A stretch of 13,593 nucleotides of DNA, from contig CAJUHL010000041.1 in the NCBI GenBank assembly GCA_910586425.1, positions 1 through 13,593 on the forward strand, in the 5' to 3' direction. Below are positions 6,032 through 13,542 of this stretch, in pieces. The notes beneath the pieces were generated by a model, which was given only the letters and a program-made list of their open reading frames with translations, had not been told where the DNA came from and searched no databases. Position numbers and translations under genes: made by a program. The DNA is from an uncultured Bacilli bacterium (GTDB taxonomy: Bacteria > Bacillota_I > Bacilli_A > RF39 > UBA660). Numbering within the stretch: position 1 is the first letter of the stretch; every line of letters starts with the position of its first letter.

Positions 6032-8281
6032 ATGGGATTGTTCGACAGTATATTAGGTGTTTTTAATCCAGATGTAATATCTAAATATAAAAACTTGGTT
6101 AATAACCACCCGGAAGCATTTCGTAGGTGGAAAGGTAAACAAATCGTAGGTACTCTTTCTCAATGTTTTGACTTTGAACCTACTTATAGCGACAAGTCAT
6201 ATATAGCATCCCATGAAAAAGAAATACTTGCGTTTGAAGCTATAATAGCAGAGGAAAAAGCGTTTGAAAAGCGTAGGCAAAAAGTAATTAAAGCGGCATC
6301 TGACTATCCTCATGCCTTTGTCGTATTACTCAAAGAGTTATCAATTCCGTCAATTCCCGGGATAACAGTGACTTTACCCGGTCAGAGAAAAAGTAAGCGT
6401 TCTCAACGTATTGAACGTGAATGCAGCAACAACAATCCATTTTTATCTGATAGATTTTTCACTTCTACTCAAATATTATCTAGTATAGGAGAGATTCGCT
6501 CTAAGGCAAGTAGAGTATCTCGTTCTATAAACACTCTAACAAAGGAAGAATACGAAAAACTTCATGATAAGTTATATACGCTTGCTTCTGAGGAAACTCG
6601 CATTAAGGATGAGTTACAAAAGGAAGACTCACTCATGAAGTTTGATGATGAGGTTTTAGATAATGAAACTAGGGCGAAATATTATCAAGATTTCTGCAAA
6701 TCAAAATTTGTTACAGAAACAGAAGAAGGGAAAAGACTCTATTGTGTAGGGCATTTGATTGAATTGGATGCTTACGCTCTCAATGAAATAGATAAAACAT
6801 ATAATCTGCTTAGACATAATTATCCATTAGGATTAAGTGCGTTTGAGAATACACATAAGAATATGGTCAGATTGCAGATAATCAACCATGAAAATGAAAT
6901 AAAAAATTACGAGGCGAATTATAAACAAGTCAATAGTCAAAATGAGTGGGAAAATGCTCAGAAAATATTCACTCAGGAAAGCCGTGATTTGAATAATTCT
7001 TTATTGACTAATTACGGTTGTTATGTTTACGATATACCATTTCAGAAACTTACTTATGATGGTAAAATGGTTTCGGCTACATATCGTGTATGGCAGCATT
7101 TTTGTGTATCATATTGTGATGTCGAAGATTTAGATTATTTATATTATCCAAGTGCACGCGAAAACTACAACAAATTAGCAGGCTTTAGAGCAAAATTGCG
7201 CTATTTCTATGACAGGGTTTATGATAAGATTATAGAATTCGTTGAAGCTCTTAGGCAAAAACATAACAATATAGTCGTCTCTCTAGGAGATAGTGCCTTG
7301 GGCAATGATTCTGTTGATTTTAACAACTATCATTTTTCGCATCTAAAAAAATCACTTGCAGAAAGAAATATAAATATTTTCCCTATAGATGAGATTATAC
7401 GCCAATCGGAGATATACTCATATATAGTAGTCGTTGAGTTAATCTCAACAAATGAGAGACTTATAACAACATGTAAAAAGTTAATAGATTCATATAAAAA
7501 AGCCTGTCCCAAAATAACGTATGTGTCGCTCTGCAAAGGATATAGCAAATCCGAAATGACAGACTTAATCAACAGGGAAAAGCAGAAAAAAGAACAAGAA
7601 AAACGGGCAAGGAGAGAAGAAGAGGAGCGCAAAGAACGTGAGCGTTTAGAAAAAAAAAGAAAAGAAGAAGAATGTCTCAAACTGAAGCAAAATCTACAAC
7701 ATTCAGTTCAAAACTGGGAAACGATATGTGGCATTATAAAATACTCTTACTTGTTTAATTACTATCCTACTACTTGTGACTTCGATGCAACAGAAAGTGA
7801 ATGGGATAATCGATGGTTGGTGTGGAACTTTAAGAATACCCCCGGTAAGACGTCAACCAGTGCTCATACTGATGCGTTAAATAATGTGGTTCCACGATTA
7901 AAAAAATTGCTTATAAATACTTTTGGGTTACATAATCTCAAAGAACTTGTGCTTGTGTGTATTCCTGCTTCCAGTCAGCAGAAAACATCTTTACGATACA
8001 AAGAATTTTCACAAATGCTATGTTCTGAAACAGGCATGACTTCTGCATACGATAAAATGACAGTAACCAGTGAAAGAATTGCAAAGCACCTTGGAGGCAC
8101 AGCATCTTCAATGAATGGCGTCGAATTTGATAACGATTTCTTCAAAGGCAAATTTGTGATACTTTTTGATGACATTGTAACCAAAGGTAACTCAATGTTG
8201 GCGTTTAAGCGTAAAATGGAAGAACTTGGTGCTATTGTTGTAGGAGGGTTATCTATAGGCAAAACTACTCATATGAGGTAG
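6032..8281 (+). CDS. Large protein with C-terminal ComF-like phosphoribosyltransferase domain
   Basis: A 749-residue protein. The first 390 or so residues are mostly helical and unrecognised, starting with an amphipathic segment MGLFDSILGVFN. Residues about 395-510 alternate strands and helices (NNIVVSLGDSA, YSYIVVVELIS, ITYVSLCKGYS), suggesting a Rossmann-like domain. A very charged coiled coil (about 513-553, rich in E, K and R) joins it to a C-terminal type I phosphoribosyltransferase domain. The PRPP loop is FVILFDDIVTKGNS (about 708-721), with the two acidic residues and the T-K-G-N-S turn of this fold, and the LVCIPAS strand lies ahead of it as in ComF. It ends SIGKTTHMR. ComF proteins are a few hundred residues, so the N-terminal 550 residues are an unusual addition. 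As last gene of the dprA-HAD operon it likely makes or cleaves a phosphoribosyl compound. Substrate unknown. Confidence 0.75.
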   Translation: MGLFDSILGVFNPDVISKYKNLVNNHPEAFRRWKGKQIVGTLSQCFDFEPTYSDKSYIASHEKEILAFEAIIAEEKAFEKRRQKVIKAASDYPHAFVVLLKELSIPSIPGITVTLPGQRKSKRSQRIERECSNNNPFLSDRFFTSTQILSSIGEIRSKASRVSRSINTLTKEEYEKLHDKLYTLASEETRIKDELQKEDSLMKFDDEVLDNETRAKYYQDFCKSKFVTETEEGKRLYCVGHLIELDAYALNEIDKTYNLLRHNYPLGLSAFENTHKNMVRLQIINHENEIKNYEANYKQVNSQNEWENAQKIFTQESRDLNNSLLTNYGCYVYDIPFQKLTYDGKMVSATYRVWQHFCVSYCDVEDLDYLYYPSARENYNKLAGFRAKLRYFYDRVYDKIIEFVEALRQKHNNIVVSLGDSALGNDSVDFNNYHFSHLKKSLAERNINIFPIDEIIRQSEIYSYIVVVELISTNERLITTCKKLIDSYKKACPKITYVSLCKGYSKSEMTDLINREKQKKEQEKRARREEEERKERERLEKKRKEEECLKLKQNLQHSVQNWETICGIIKYSYLFNYYPTTCDFDATESEWDNRWLVWNFKNTPGKTSTSAHTDALNNVVPRLKKLLINTFGLHNLKELVLVCIPASSQQKTSLRYKEFSQMLCSETGMTSAYDKMTVTSERIAKHLGGTASSMNGVEFDNDFFKGKFVILFDDIVTKGNSMLAFKRKMEELGAIVVGGLSIGKTTHMR

Positions 8282-8493
8282 CTCTGTGGCACATAAGTGT
8301 TCATTTAACAATGTTCATTTATAAAAATGGGGACACCTCCAAAATTTGCATCATCTTGCAATACTTGTTTCCATAGTCTTTGCACACAATATTCCAATCG
8401 TCCCAATTATCCCGGAGAGCATTATATATGATATGCATCTCCGGATGCTTAACATTATTTTTATTAATTCTCGAATACAAACATAACAGCGCA
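8282..8493. other. Convergent intergenic region with a short tandem repeat
   Basis: These 212 bases separate the ends of two convergent genes. A 10-bp direct repeat TGTTCATTTA occurs at 8298-8307 and 8312-8321. No T-tailed hairpin was recognised as a terminator. A minus-strand frame ending at 8319 has protein-like composition over about 45 codons but no start of its own and is not called as a gene. Confidence 0.5.
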
Positions 8494-9456
8494 TTATTCA
8501 AAGAAACTATTATTATCAACCTTAATTTCGGCAGATTCAATGTAAATATTTCCGTTTTGATTTTTGTAATTAACAATAAATTCAGATGTAAATGGAAAGT
8601 CCATTTGAGTTTCATACCCATCTCCCCGACGCATGTCGCCATCTGATCCATATTGCAAACGTACGTTTACAACACCATCAGCCCGTATAGTTATAGTTTC
8701 GTTGTTTTTTGATACTTCTTTTTGGCTTGTCACAGTATAACTTAATATTTCATGATGTGTTGCCAACATATCAATTTCATTATACGTTTCCATATAAAAT
8801 TTATTAATCATATCTTCATCAACTGCATTATATACAGCTTTCATTATCTTAATTTTGGCTTCAGAAATTGTCTTAAAAAACTTTGCAGTACTTTCCAAAA
8901 TGTCTAAAGTCAATTCTAAAATTTTATCTTCGTCGACATTGAAAGTTTCAGGATTCACATGTGTGTATTTGCTTAAGTCACCTATACTTTTCCTAAGATC
9001 CTTGCTGACATGAGTAAAATCAAATTGCAATGTGTCTCTAGCGAAAGTTTCATCTAAATATCCCAGAATTGCATATCTAATTCTCTGTTCACGTGTGATT
9101 GCCTTGGGTTTTGGGGGATCGTTGGGGATAAACCAAGGAGCGTTAAGAACGTCTTTATCTGGAGCTAATCGAGATAAAAAGTGTCGGGTTAATTCACGTG
9201 TAGCATAGGCAAAGTTGTTAAGACGAAGTTTGTTTCCCTTCTCATGTAGATTTACAAATACAGCATCGAACAGTTCTTTCTCAAAGTCAGTCTTAAGGTA
9301 GGATGCTATATTTTGTTGAAGACAATCCATATCATTCATAACATTGATGCATTTCTGTCCTTTAAGGTTAACACGTTTACCACATTTGCGGAAAGAAAAG
9401 CACTGCGTGATTCTTTTTACAATTTTATCTATCATATTTATGTGATCTAATCCCAT
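8494..9456 (-). CDS. Protein resembling predicted pPIWI-associating nucleases
   Basis: The protein has 320 residues if started at ATG 9456, the start supported by a -7 box TACCTTTG about 30 nt upstream; M40 or M43 are alternatives. After a basic N-terminus with cysteines, residues 45-185 carry recognisable blocks: NNFAYATRELTRHFLSRLAPD (80-100, in part), ITREQRIRYAILGYLDETF (120-138) and LSKYTHVNPETFN (161-173). I recall such RELTRH and LSKYTHV patterns from the family annotated as predicted pPIWI-associating nuclease (pP_pnuc), found in defence islands. Residues 245-320 form a beta-rich tail with DGDMRRGDGYETQMDF. No PD-(D/E)XK triad is obvious, so the nuclease label is only a family name. 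It is alone on its strand, converging on the dprA operon, with no PIWI gene in the window. It may be a standalone defence gene. Confidence 0.5.
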   Translation of the reverse strand: MGLDHINMIDKIVKRITQCFSFRKCGKRVNLKGQKCINVMNDMDCLQQNIASYLKTDFEKELFDAVFVNLHEKGNKLRLNNFAYATRELTRHFLSRLAPDKDVLNAPWFIPNDPPKPKAITREQRIRYAILGYLDETFARDTLQFDFTHVSKDLRKSIGDLSKYTHVNPETFNVDEDKILELTLDILESTAKFFKTISEAKIKIMKAVYNAVDEDMINKFYMETYNEIDMLATHHEILSYTVTSQKEVSKNNETITIRADGVVNVRLQYGSDGDMRRGDGYETQMDFPFTSEFIVNYKNQNGNIYIESAEIKVDNNSFFE

Positions 9457-9486
9457 TTTAGTACATATTTGTTTATTAAGTTCTTA

Positions 9487-9494
9487 CAAAGGTA
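9487..9494 (-). promoter_or_regulatory. -7 promoter element for the pPIWI-nuclease-like gene
   Basis: The minus strand reads TACCTTTG, a perfect Bacteroides -7 box, 30 nt before the ATG at 9456. No clear TTTG -33 lies at 19-21 nt. Its position favours 9456 as the start codon. Confidence 0.55.
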
Positions 9495-9623
9495 CAATAT
9501 TTATCCAATACTGCATCTAAGTCAATCAACAAAAATATTCCCCCTTGTTGATGTATTTAATTCATATAGAATTGAATATAATATTTATAAGAAGCGCATA
9601 TTGATTTTTCCTATCTGTAAAGG

Positions 9624-9653
9624 TTTATTATTCAAAAAATAATATTACCTTTG
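9624..9653 (+). promoter_or_regulatory. Orphan rightward promoter
   Basis: TTTA (9624-9627), 18 nt, then TACCTTTG (9646-9653) forms a good Bacteroides promoter on the plus strand. No gene follows in that direction before the antisense integrase remnant. It is probably left from a gene removed when the integrase 3' end was lost, or it may give an antisense transcript. Confidence 0.5.
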
Positions 9654-9734
9654 CAAATAGGAAAAGCGTTCTTTTTGAATTACTGCAAAACGAGGTAGAA
9701 TACAGAATTTTGCTGGTTTCTAAATCGTTACCTG

Positions 9735-10811
9735 TTAAGCTGAGATATTTTGTAAGCTATTGATTTTTAACGAGAAAGAAAACCTGTTATGTCTTGAGGA
9801 ATGATAGGTTATATGCTTCTCAATTCCAGCCATTTCAGTGAGTTTAACAAGGGTTTTGTTCACAGTCGGTTCGGCAAATCCGTAAAATACATTCTTTGAA
9901 CTACCGAACAAACTTTTTCCTTCTGAAAGTTCAAGGACGACCGCACGAGCCATTGTAAATAAAGGAGTTATTACCTCTGACTTAGTTTTTATCATCTTCT
10001 TTTTGATAATCTTATTTTCAAAGTCTATATGCTTCCACTTCAAATCTATCACATCCGAAAAACGCAAGCCACAATAACAAGCAAATAGATACATTTGTAG
10101 GACTTGGTACATTGTTGAAGAGTGCGAGAACTGCGAACGAAGTTTTCTCATAGCATCCAATTCCTCATGGTCAAGATATATCTCTTTTGTATTGGCTTGC
10201 GGAATTTTGAATCAATTGTAGGGATTTTTGATTTAAATGTCATGCTTTAGCATATCCAAAATAACAGTTCGCATATTTTTGTGCTTTGGATTCCTACCGC
10301 CTGAGGAGTTGCCATTTACCTCCTTCATATGGTCGTCAAACTCCTCTATGAAAGAAAGAGAAATATCTGAAAGCAAAAATTCTTCTCGAAACTCTTTCAA
10401 TACATTGTAAGTGGTCATATACACTCGAATAGTTTCGGGGTTCAATCCTTCTTTTCGTTTTCGTTCTACAAAATCAAGATAGTAAGTATAAAAGGACTGA
10501 CTTTCGGGTTTTACTTTTCTTTTCCCTGAGTAGAACTCTTTAATCAAATTCATGGTTAATTCCTGCCCGTCTGCCAATGCTCGGTTAATATGAAGGTCTA
10601 AATCTTCCCGTTTCTTATTAAGCTGGATTAGCAATGCCTTATCTTTTGGCTCCTTCTTTTTATCATCCCAACGTTCCTTTTTAATGTCGATTCCTGTCGG
10701 AACTTTAGTCTCTTTATCTCTCACTCGGATTCTTAAGTATATTGGATATTTACCGTTTCGCTTCATCGGTTTATCCGTCCTAATCCAATTTATAATAGAA
10801 TATTCTGCCAT
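9735..10811 (-). pseudogene. Tyrosine recombinase (integrase) pseudogene
   Basis: One continuous frame of about 359 codons from ATG 10811 is interrupted by two in-frame stops: TAA at 10233-10235 and TGA at 10212-10214. Read through them, the protein runs ...DMLKHDI-stop-IKNPYN-stop-FKIPQANTKEIYL..., a normal integrase linker, so these are point mutations. The N-terminal part (MAEYSIINWIRTDKPMKRNG) and the core-binding domain are typical of Bacteroides integrases; the catalytic part keeps box I arginine (CYCGLRFSD), the hairpin lysine (MIKTKSE) and HSSRH. Directly after HSSRH, near 9793, homology ends and the frame closes with unrelated residues (NRFSFSLKIN...), so the final histidine and nucleophilic tyrosine are lost. 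It is therefore dead on two counts. It marks a second, older mobile element in the island, truncated by later insertion of the DNA to its left. Confidence 0.85.
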
Positions 10812-10842
10812 GATATGCGATTTGATTTACAATTTCCATGTA

Positions 10843-10873
10843 CTAAGGTAGTTACTTTGTCAATGCGAGCAAA
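10843..10873 (-). promoter_or_regulatory. Promoter of the integrase pseudogene
   Basis: On the minus strand TTTG (10873-10870), a 19-nt spacer and TACCTTAG (10850-10843) match the Bacteroides consensus except for one base of the -7 box. It lies 32 nt upstream of the ATG at 10811. Confidence 0.6.
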
Positions 10874-10890
10874 ATTTTCGTTGAAGTTTT

Positions 10891-10922
10891 ATTGTATAAT
10901 CATTCAAAAAGCCTTAGCTTTG
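10891..10922 (+). promoter_or_regulatory. Promoter of the DUF4145-TIR operon
   Basis: ATTG (10891-10894), a 20-nt spacer and TAGCTTTG (10915-10922) fit the Bacteroides -33/-7 consensus. Transcription would start about ten bases before the ATG at 10941, giving a very short leader without a Shine-Dalgarno sequence. It is back-to-back with the integrase promoter. Confidence 0.7.
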
Positions 10923-10940
10923 CAGACTAAATAATTTCAT

Positions 10941-11603
10941 ATGAGTAAATATATACAACCTTCAATCAACTTACAATCGTTTCATTGCCCAAATTGCGGC
11001 GTATTTTCCCAACATACGTGGTCTAATGAAATATATTGTATCTATATTCAAGATAGAGCTGATGGGGGACGAGAACGTGCTTCTTATAATCTTAACGATT
11101 ATGCGACTGCAAAATGTATTCATTGTAGTGACATTTCGATTTGGAAAGGTCAGATAATGGTCTATCCACTGACTGGGAATATTGAAATAGCAAATTCGGA
11201 TTTACCCGAAGATATTCAAAATGACTATAATGAGGCTAAAAATATTGTAAATATATCCCCACGTGGAGCAGCTGCGCTACTGCGTCTTGCCATTCAAAAA
11301 TTATGCAAACATTTGGGTGAAAAAGGCGAAAACATAAATGAAGATATAAAAAATCTCGTAAAAAAAGGTTTGCCTCAGACTATGCAACAGGCTTTAGATA
11401 GTGTTAGAGTTATAGGAAATAGCGCTGTCCATCCTGGAACAATTGACTTAAATGATAAAATCGAAATAGCTTATGCTTTATTTGGTTTTATAAATATCAT
11501 TTGTGAGGTGCTTATAACCCAGCCAAAGAAAATAAAAGAGTATTATGAAAATAATATTCCAGAGGGAATTAGAAAAAATATTGAAAAGAGAGATAACTCA
11601 TGA
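10941..11603 (+). CDS. Zinc-ribbon DUF4145 (HEPN-like) protein
   Basis: The 220-residue protein begins with a treble-clef or zinc-ribbon: CPNC at 16-19 and CIHC at 59-62, with an aromatic-rich insert. Residues 85-195 match the DUF4145 pattern: SPRGAAALLRLAIQKLC (106-122), then LPQTMQQALDSVRVIGNSAVHPG (144-166, key residues R156, N160, H164), followed by the amphipathic last helices. DUF4145 is a helical-bundle family related to HEPN domains and common in restriction and defence loci, sometimes fused to nuclease or helicase subunits. R156 and H164 resemble an HEPN active site, but the spacing is longer than the usual Rx4-6H, so RNase activity is uncertain. The gene opens an operon: its TGA overlaps the ATG of the TIR gene by four bases (ATGA), implying translational coupling. 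Expression is probably from the promoter at 10891-10922. Confidence 0.8.
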   Translation: MSKYIQPSINLQSFHCPNCGVFSQHTWSNEIYCIYIQDRADGGRERASYNLNDYATAKCIHCSDISIWKGQIMVYPLTGNIEIANSDLPEDIQNDYNEAKNIVNISPRGAAALLRLAIQKLCKHLGEKGENINEDIKNLVKKGLPQTMQQALDSVRVIGNSAVHPGTIDLNDKIEIAYALFGFINIICEVLITQPKKIKEYYENNIPEGIRKNIEKRDNS

Positions 11604-12415
11604 ATGATAAAAAATCTGCAATTGAAAAATTAGAATATTTTAAAGAATTGTTAAATGAATGGGAATATGGTAACCCTACTTCTCATACTCGAAGTGAAAT
11701 CAACAAAAATATACCAAGTGTTAGGCAATTACTTCGTCAAACAGGTTCCTCAAAAACAGTAACAATTTCGCCTCCTCCTATGATTGGTGGGCTTATAATG
11801 CGTAATATTGATCCATTGACTTGCATCTTTGAACCTCCTTATGGAATGTCTGTAATTGATTTATTGACAGATTGCATTGATGAGGCGATTGGAGTTATTG
11901 AATCTGACGAAGATTTCTTTAAAAAGCAAAAGGAGGAAAATATTATTTCCAAAAAGACACCAAAAACTCTATCAAAAAAAATATTTGTAGTACATGGCAG
12001 AAATAATGAATTAAAAGAAACTACTGCCAGATTCTTAGAAAAATTAGGATTGATTCCTGTAATTTTGCACGAGCAAGCTAATCAGGGAAAGACTATTATT
12101 GAAAAATTTGAAGATTATTCTGATGTCGATTTTGCAGTTGTTCTAATGACTCCTGATGATATAGGTTATCTTGCTAATGAGGAGAGTTTTGCTAAATATA
12201 GAGCAAGGCAAAATGTAGTATTTGAGCTGGGGTATTTTATCGGAAAATTAGGTAGAACCCACGTAGTTGCAATTGTTAAAGGAGATATTGAAATTCCAAC
12301 CGATATCAGCGGAGTACTTTATATCGGAGTTGATAATAATGATGCTTGGAAAATGATGCTGGCTAAAGAAATAAAGGGGGTAGGCTACAATATAGATTTA
12401 AACAAGTTGTTTTAA
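11600..12415 (+). CDS. TIR-domain protein of the Cap12/Pycsar-effector type (PF10137)
   Basis: A 271-residue protein. Residues 1-105 form a helical N-terminal region ending in the segment FEPPYGMSVIDLLTDCIDEA, followed by a lysine-rich linker (about 108-126). The TIR-like domain occupies about 127-245: KIFVVHGRNNELKET (127-141), LGLIPVILHEQANQGKTIIEKFE (149-171), the DFAVVLMTPDD strand, then RARQNVVFELGYFIGKLGR (201-219) with the expected catalytic glutamate E209, and VVAIVKGDIEIPTD. PF10137 TIR domains serve as effectors in CBASS (Cap12) and Pycsar and degrade NAD+ when activated. No cyclase is present, so the trigger must differ. The N-terminal region may be the regulatory domain, perhaps working with the DUF4145 partner. 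The catalytic motif seems intact. The domain call is strong; NAD+ depletion here is inferred. Confidence 0.82.
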   Translation: MNDKKSAIEKLEYFKELLNEWEYGNPTSHTRSEINKNIPSVRQLLRQTGSSKTVTISPPPMIGGLIMRNIDPLTCIFEPPYGMSVIDLLTDCIDEAIGVIESDEDFFKKQKEENIISKKTPKTLSKKIFVVHGRNNELKETTARFLEKLGLIPVILHEQANQGKTIIEKFEDYSDVDFAVVLMTPDDIGYLANEESFAKYRARQNVVFELGYFIGKLGRTHVVAIVKGDIEIPTDISGVLYIGVDNNDAWKMMLAKEIKGVGYNIDLNKLF

Positions 12416-12429
12416 CTAAATGCGAATTT

Positions 12430-13389
12430 ATGAGAAGTGGAGTTATTGACTTGGAAGCATATTATGCAAAAACATCTTATAGTAGCCTCAGGGCACTTTT
12501 CTATTTTTATGATAAACTCTACACTTGTAATTTTTATGAGTTTGAAAGAGACCAATTGCACAGAGAGGGTGGAAGTTTGAAACATTATGATAAGATTAAA
12601 TTATTGGTAGATCATGAACTTCTTGAAGTTATTGATAGAAATGCTTTAGATAAAAGTCTGGTTAAAGACGATAGACTACAATTGTTCTTAAAAATTCTTG
12701 ATGAAAAGGAAAGTGACTACTCTAAGAAGTACAATATACTTAGAGAAGCATCTTCTCGTCTGTACAACAATTCAAGAGAAAATGCTTCAATAGAAGAAAT
12801 AGTTTCAGTTGATAATCATGTCACTAATTTAAGAAACTCACATAGGTATTTGATATCGGTGCGAGAGAGATTATATGGAATTATCTTAAGTGCTAATTTG
12901 GAGCAGGAGATTTATCCAACTTTATCAATGGATAGTTTTGATTGCTTGGATTTTACAGAGAAAAAAACATTTATTTGTAATATTCTTGTGCGTAATATCC
13001 CAATTCCAGATGAATCAATCCCCCTAATTGATATTATTCAATATAAAAATGAAGAAGTTAATAAATTGCATTATAAACGATTGTTAGCTTGGATGAATAG
13101 ATTTTCAAAAGAAGACTTAAATGAAAGTGAAATTGTAGAAGAAATAGAATCGCTCTTAGAAGAAAATCGAAGAGCTTTGACGTTAGCAGGAATGAAGTAC
13201 AGGTTAATTAATATGGAATTTGCGTTAAAAATATTACCAAATATAATTGAAAAACTTGCTAAACTAAAGTTTTCTGAATTGTTTGAACCGTACATAAAAA
13301 TGAGGCAAGCAAAAATATCTTTATTTGAAGATGAAGTTAAAGCAAAAGGAAATGAGTTAGCCTTTATCGTCAATTTGCAAAAAAAATAG
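12430..13389 (+). CDS. Unrecognised helical protein, third gene of the TIR operon
   Basis: This 319-residue protein starts 14 bases after the TIR gene and is in the same operon. It is predominantly helical, charged and soluble, with no signal peptide or membrane segment. The only distinctive motif is NIPIPDESIPLIDIIQYKNE (189-208) followed by KLHYKRLLAWMNRFSKEDL; from memory this P-x-P-D...P-x-x-D-I...(F/Y)K pattern occurs in DUF6236-like proteins near defence genes, so that is my best, weak, guess. The N-terminal 180 residues contain two possible coiled-coil stretches (about 85-115 and 130-155). The C-terminal 100 residues (ALKILPNIIEKLAKLKFSELF...) are amphipathic helices. No catalytic signature was seen; it could be the sensor, adaptor or antitoxin-like partner for the TIR effector. 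The TAG stop lies within a short tandem repeat. Confidence 0.75.
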   Translation: MRSGVIDLEAYYAKTSYSSLRALFYFYDKLYTCNFYEFERDQLHREGGSLKHYDKIKLLVDHELLEVIDRNALDKSLVKDDRLQLFLKILDEKESDYSKKYNILREASSRLYNNSRENASIEEIVSVDNHVTNLRNSHRYLISVRERLYGIILSANLEQEIYPTLSMDSFDCLDFTEKKTFICNILVRNIPIPDESIPLIDIIQYKNEEVNKLHYKRLLAWMNRFSKEDLNESEIVEEIESLLEENRRALTLAGMKYRLINMEFALKILPNIIEKLAKLKFSELFEPYIKMRQAKISLFEDEVKAKGNELAFIVNLQKK

Positions 13390-13406
13390 GGGCGGATATA
13401 GGGGCG
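13386..13406. repeat. Short tandem repeat overlapping the stop codon
   Basis: ATAGGGGCG occurs twice, at 13386-13394 and 13398-13406, separated by GAT. The first copy contains the TAG stop of the last gene. It lies where AT-rich coding sequence meets the right flank and may mark a junction. Confidence 0.6.
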
Positions 13407-13542
13407 AAAAAGCCGCAATAATATGACTCTTATTGATTAGAATTGAATCTTTATAAATCAACTAAATCTGAAAATATTACCATTTAAATAAAGTCATAAG
13501 AATTCAGAATGAGCTTCGCCAGGAACCTCATGAACCCCTTTC

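Noticed and set aside
7330..7680. Antisense frame rich in serine and leucine opposite the coiled-coil part of the PRTase protein
   Set aside because: Its composition is the reverse-strand image of the charged coiled coil.
8319..8493. Minus-strand frame ending HIIYNALRDNWDDWN...LEVSPFL, protein-like
   Set aside because: It has no start codon of its own outside the overlap with the longer gene; at most it is a decayed 3' fragment.
9645..9654. CTnDOT-like attachment core (GTANNTTTGC)
   Set aside because: The sequence is TTACCTTTGC, missing the first G, and is better explained as a promoter -7 box.
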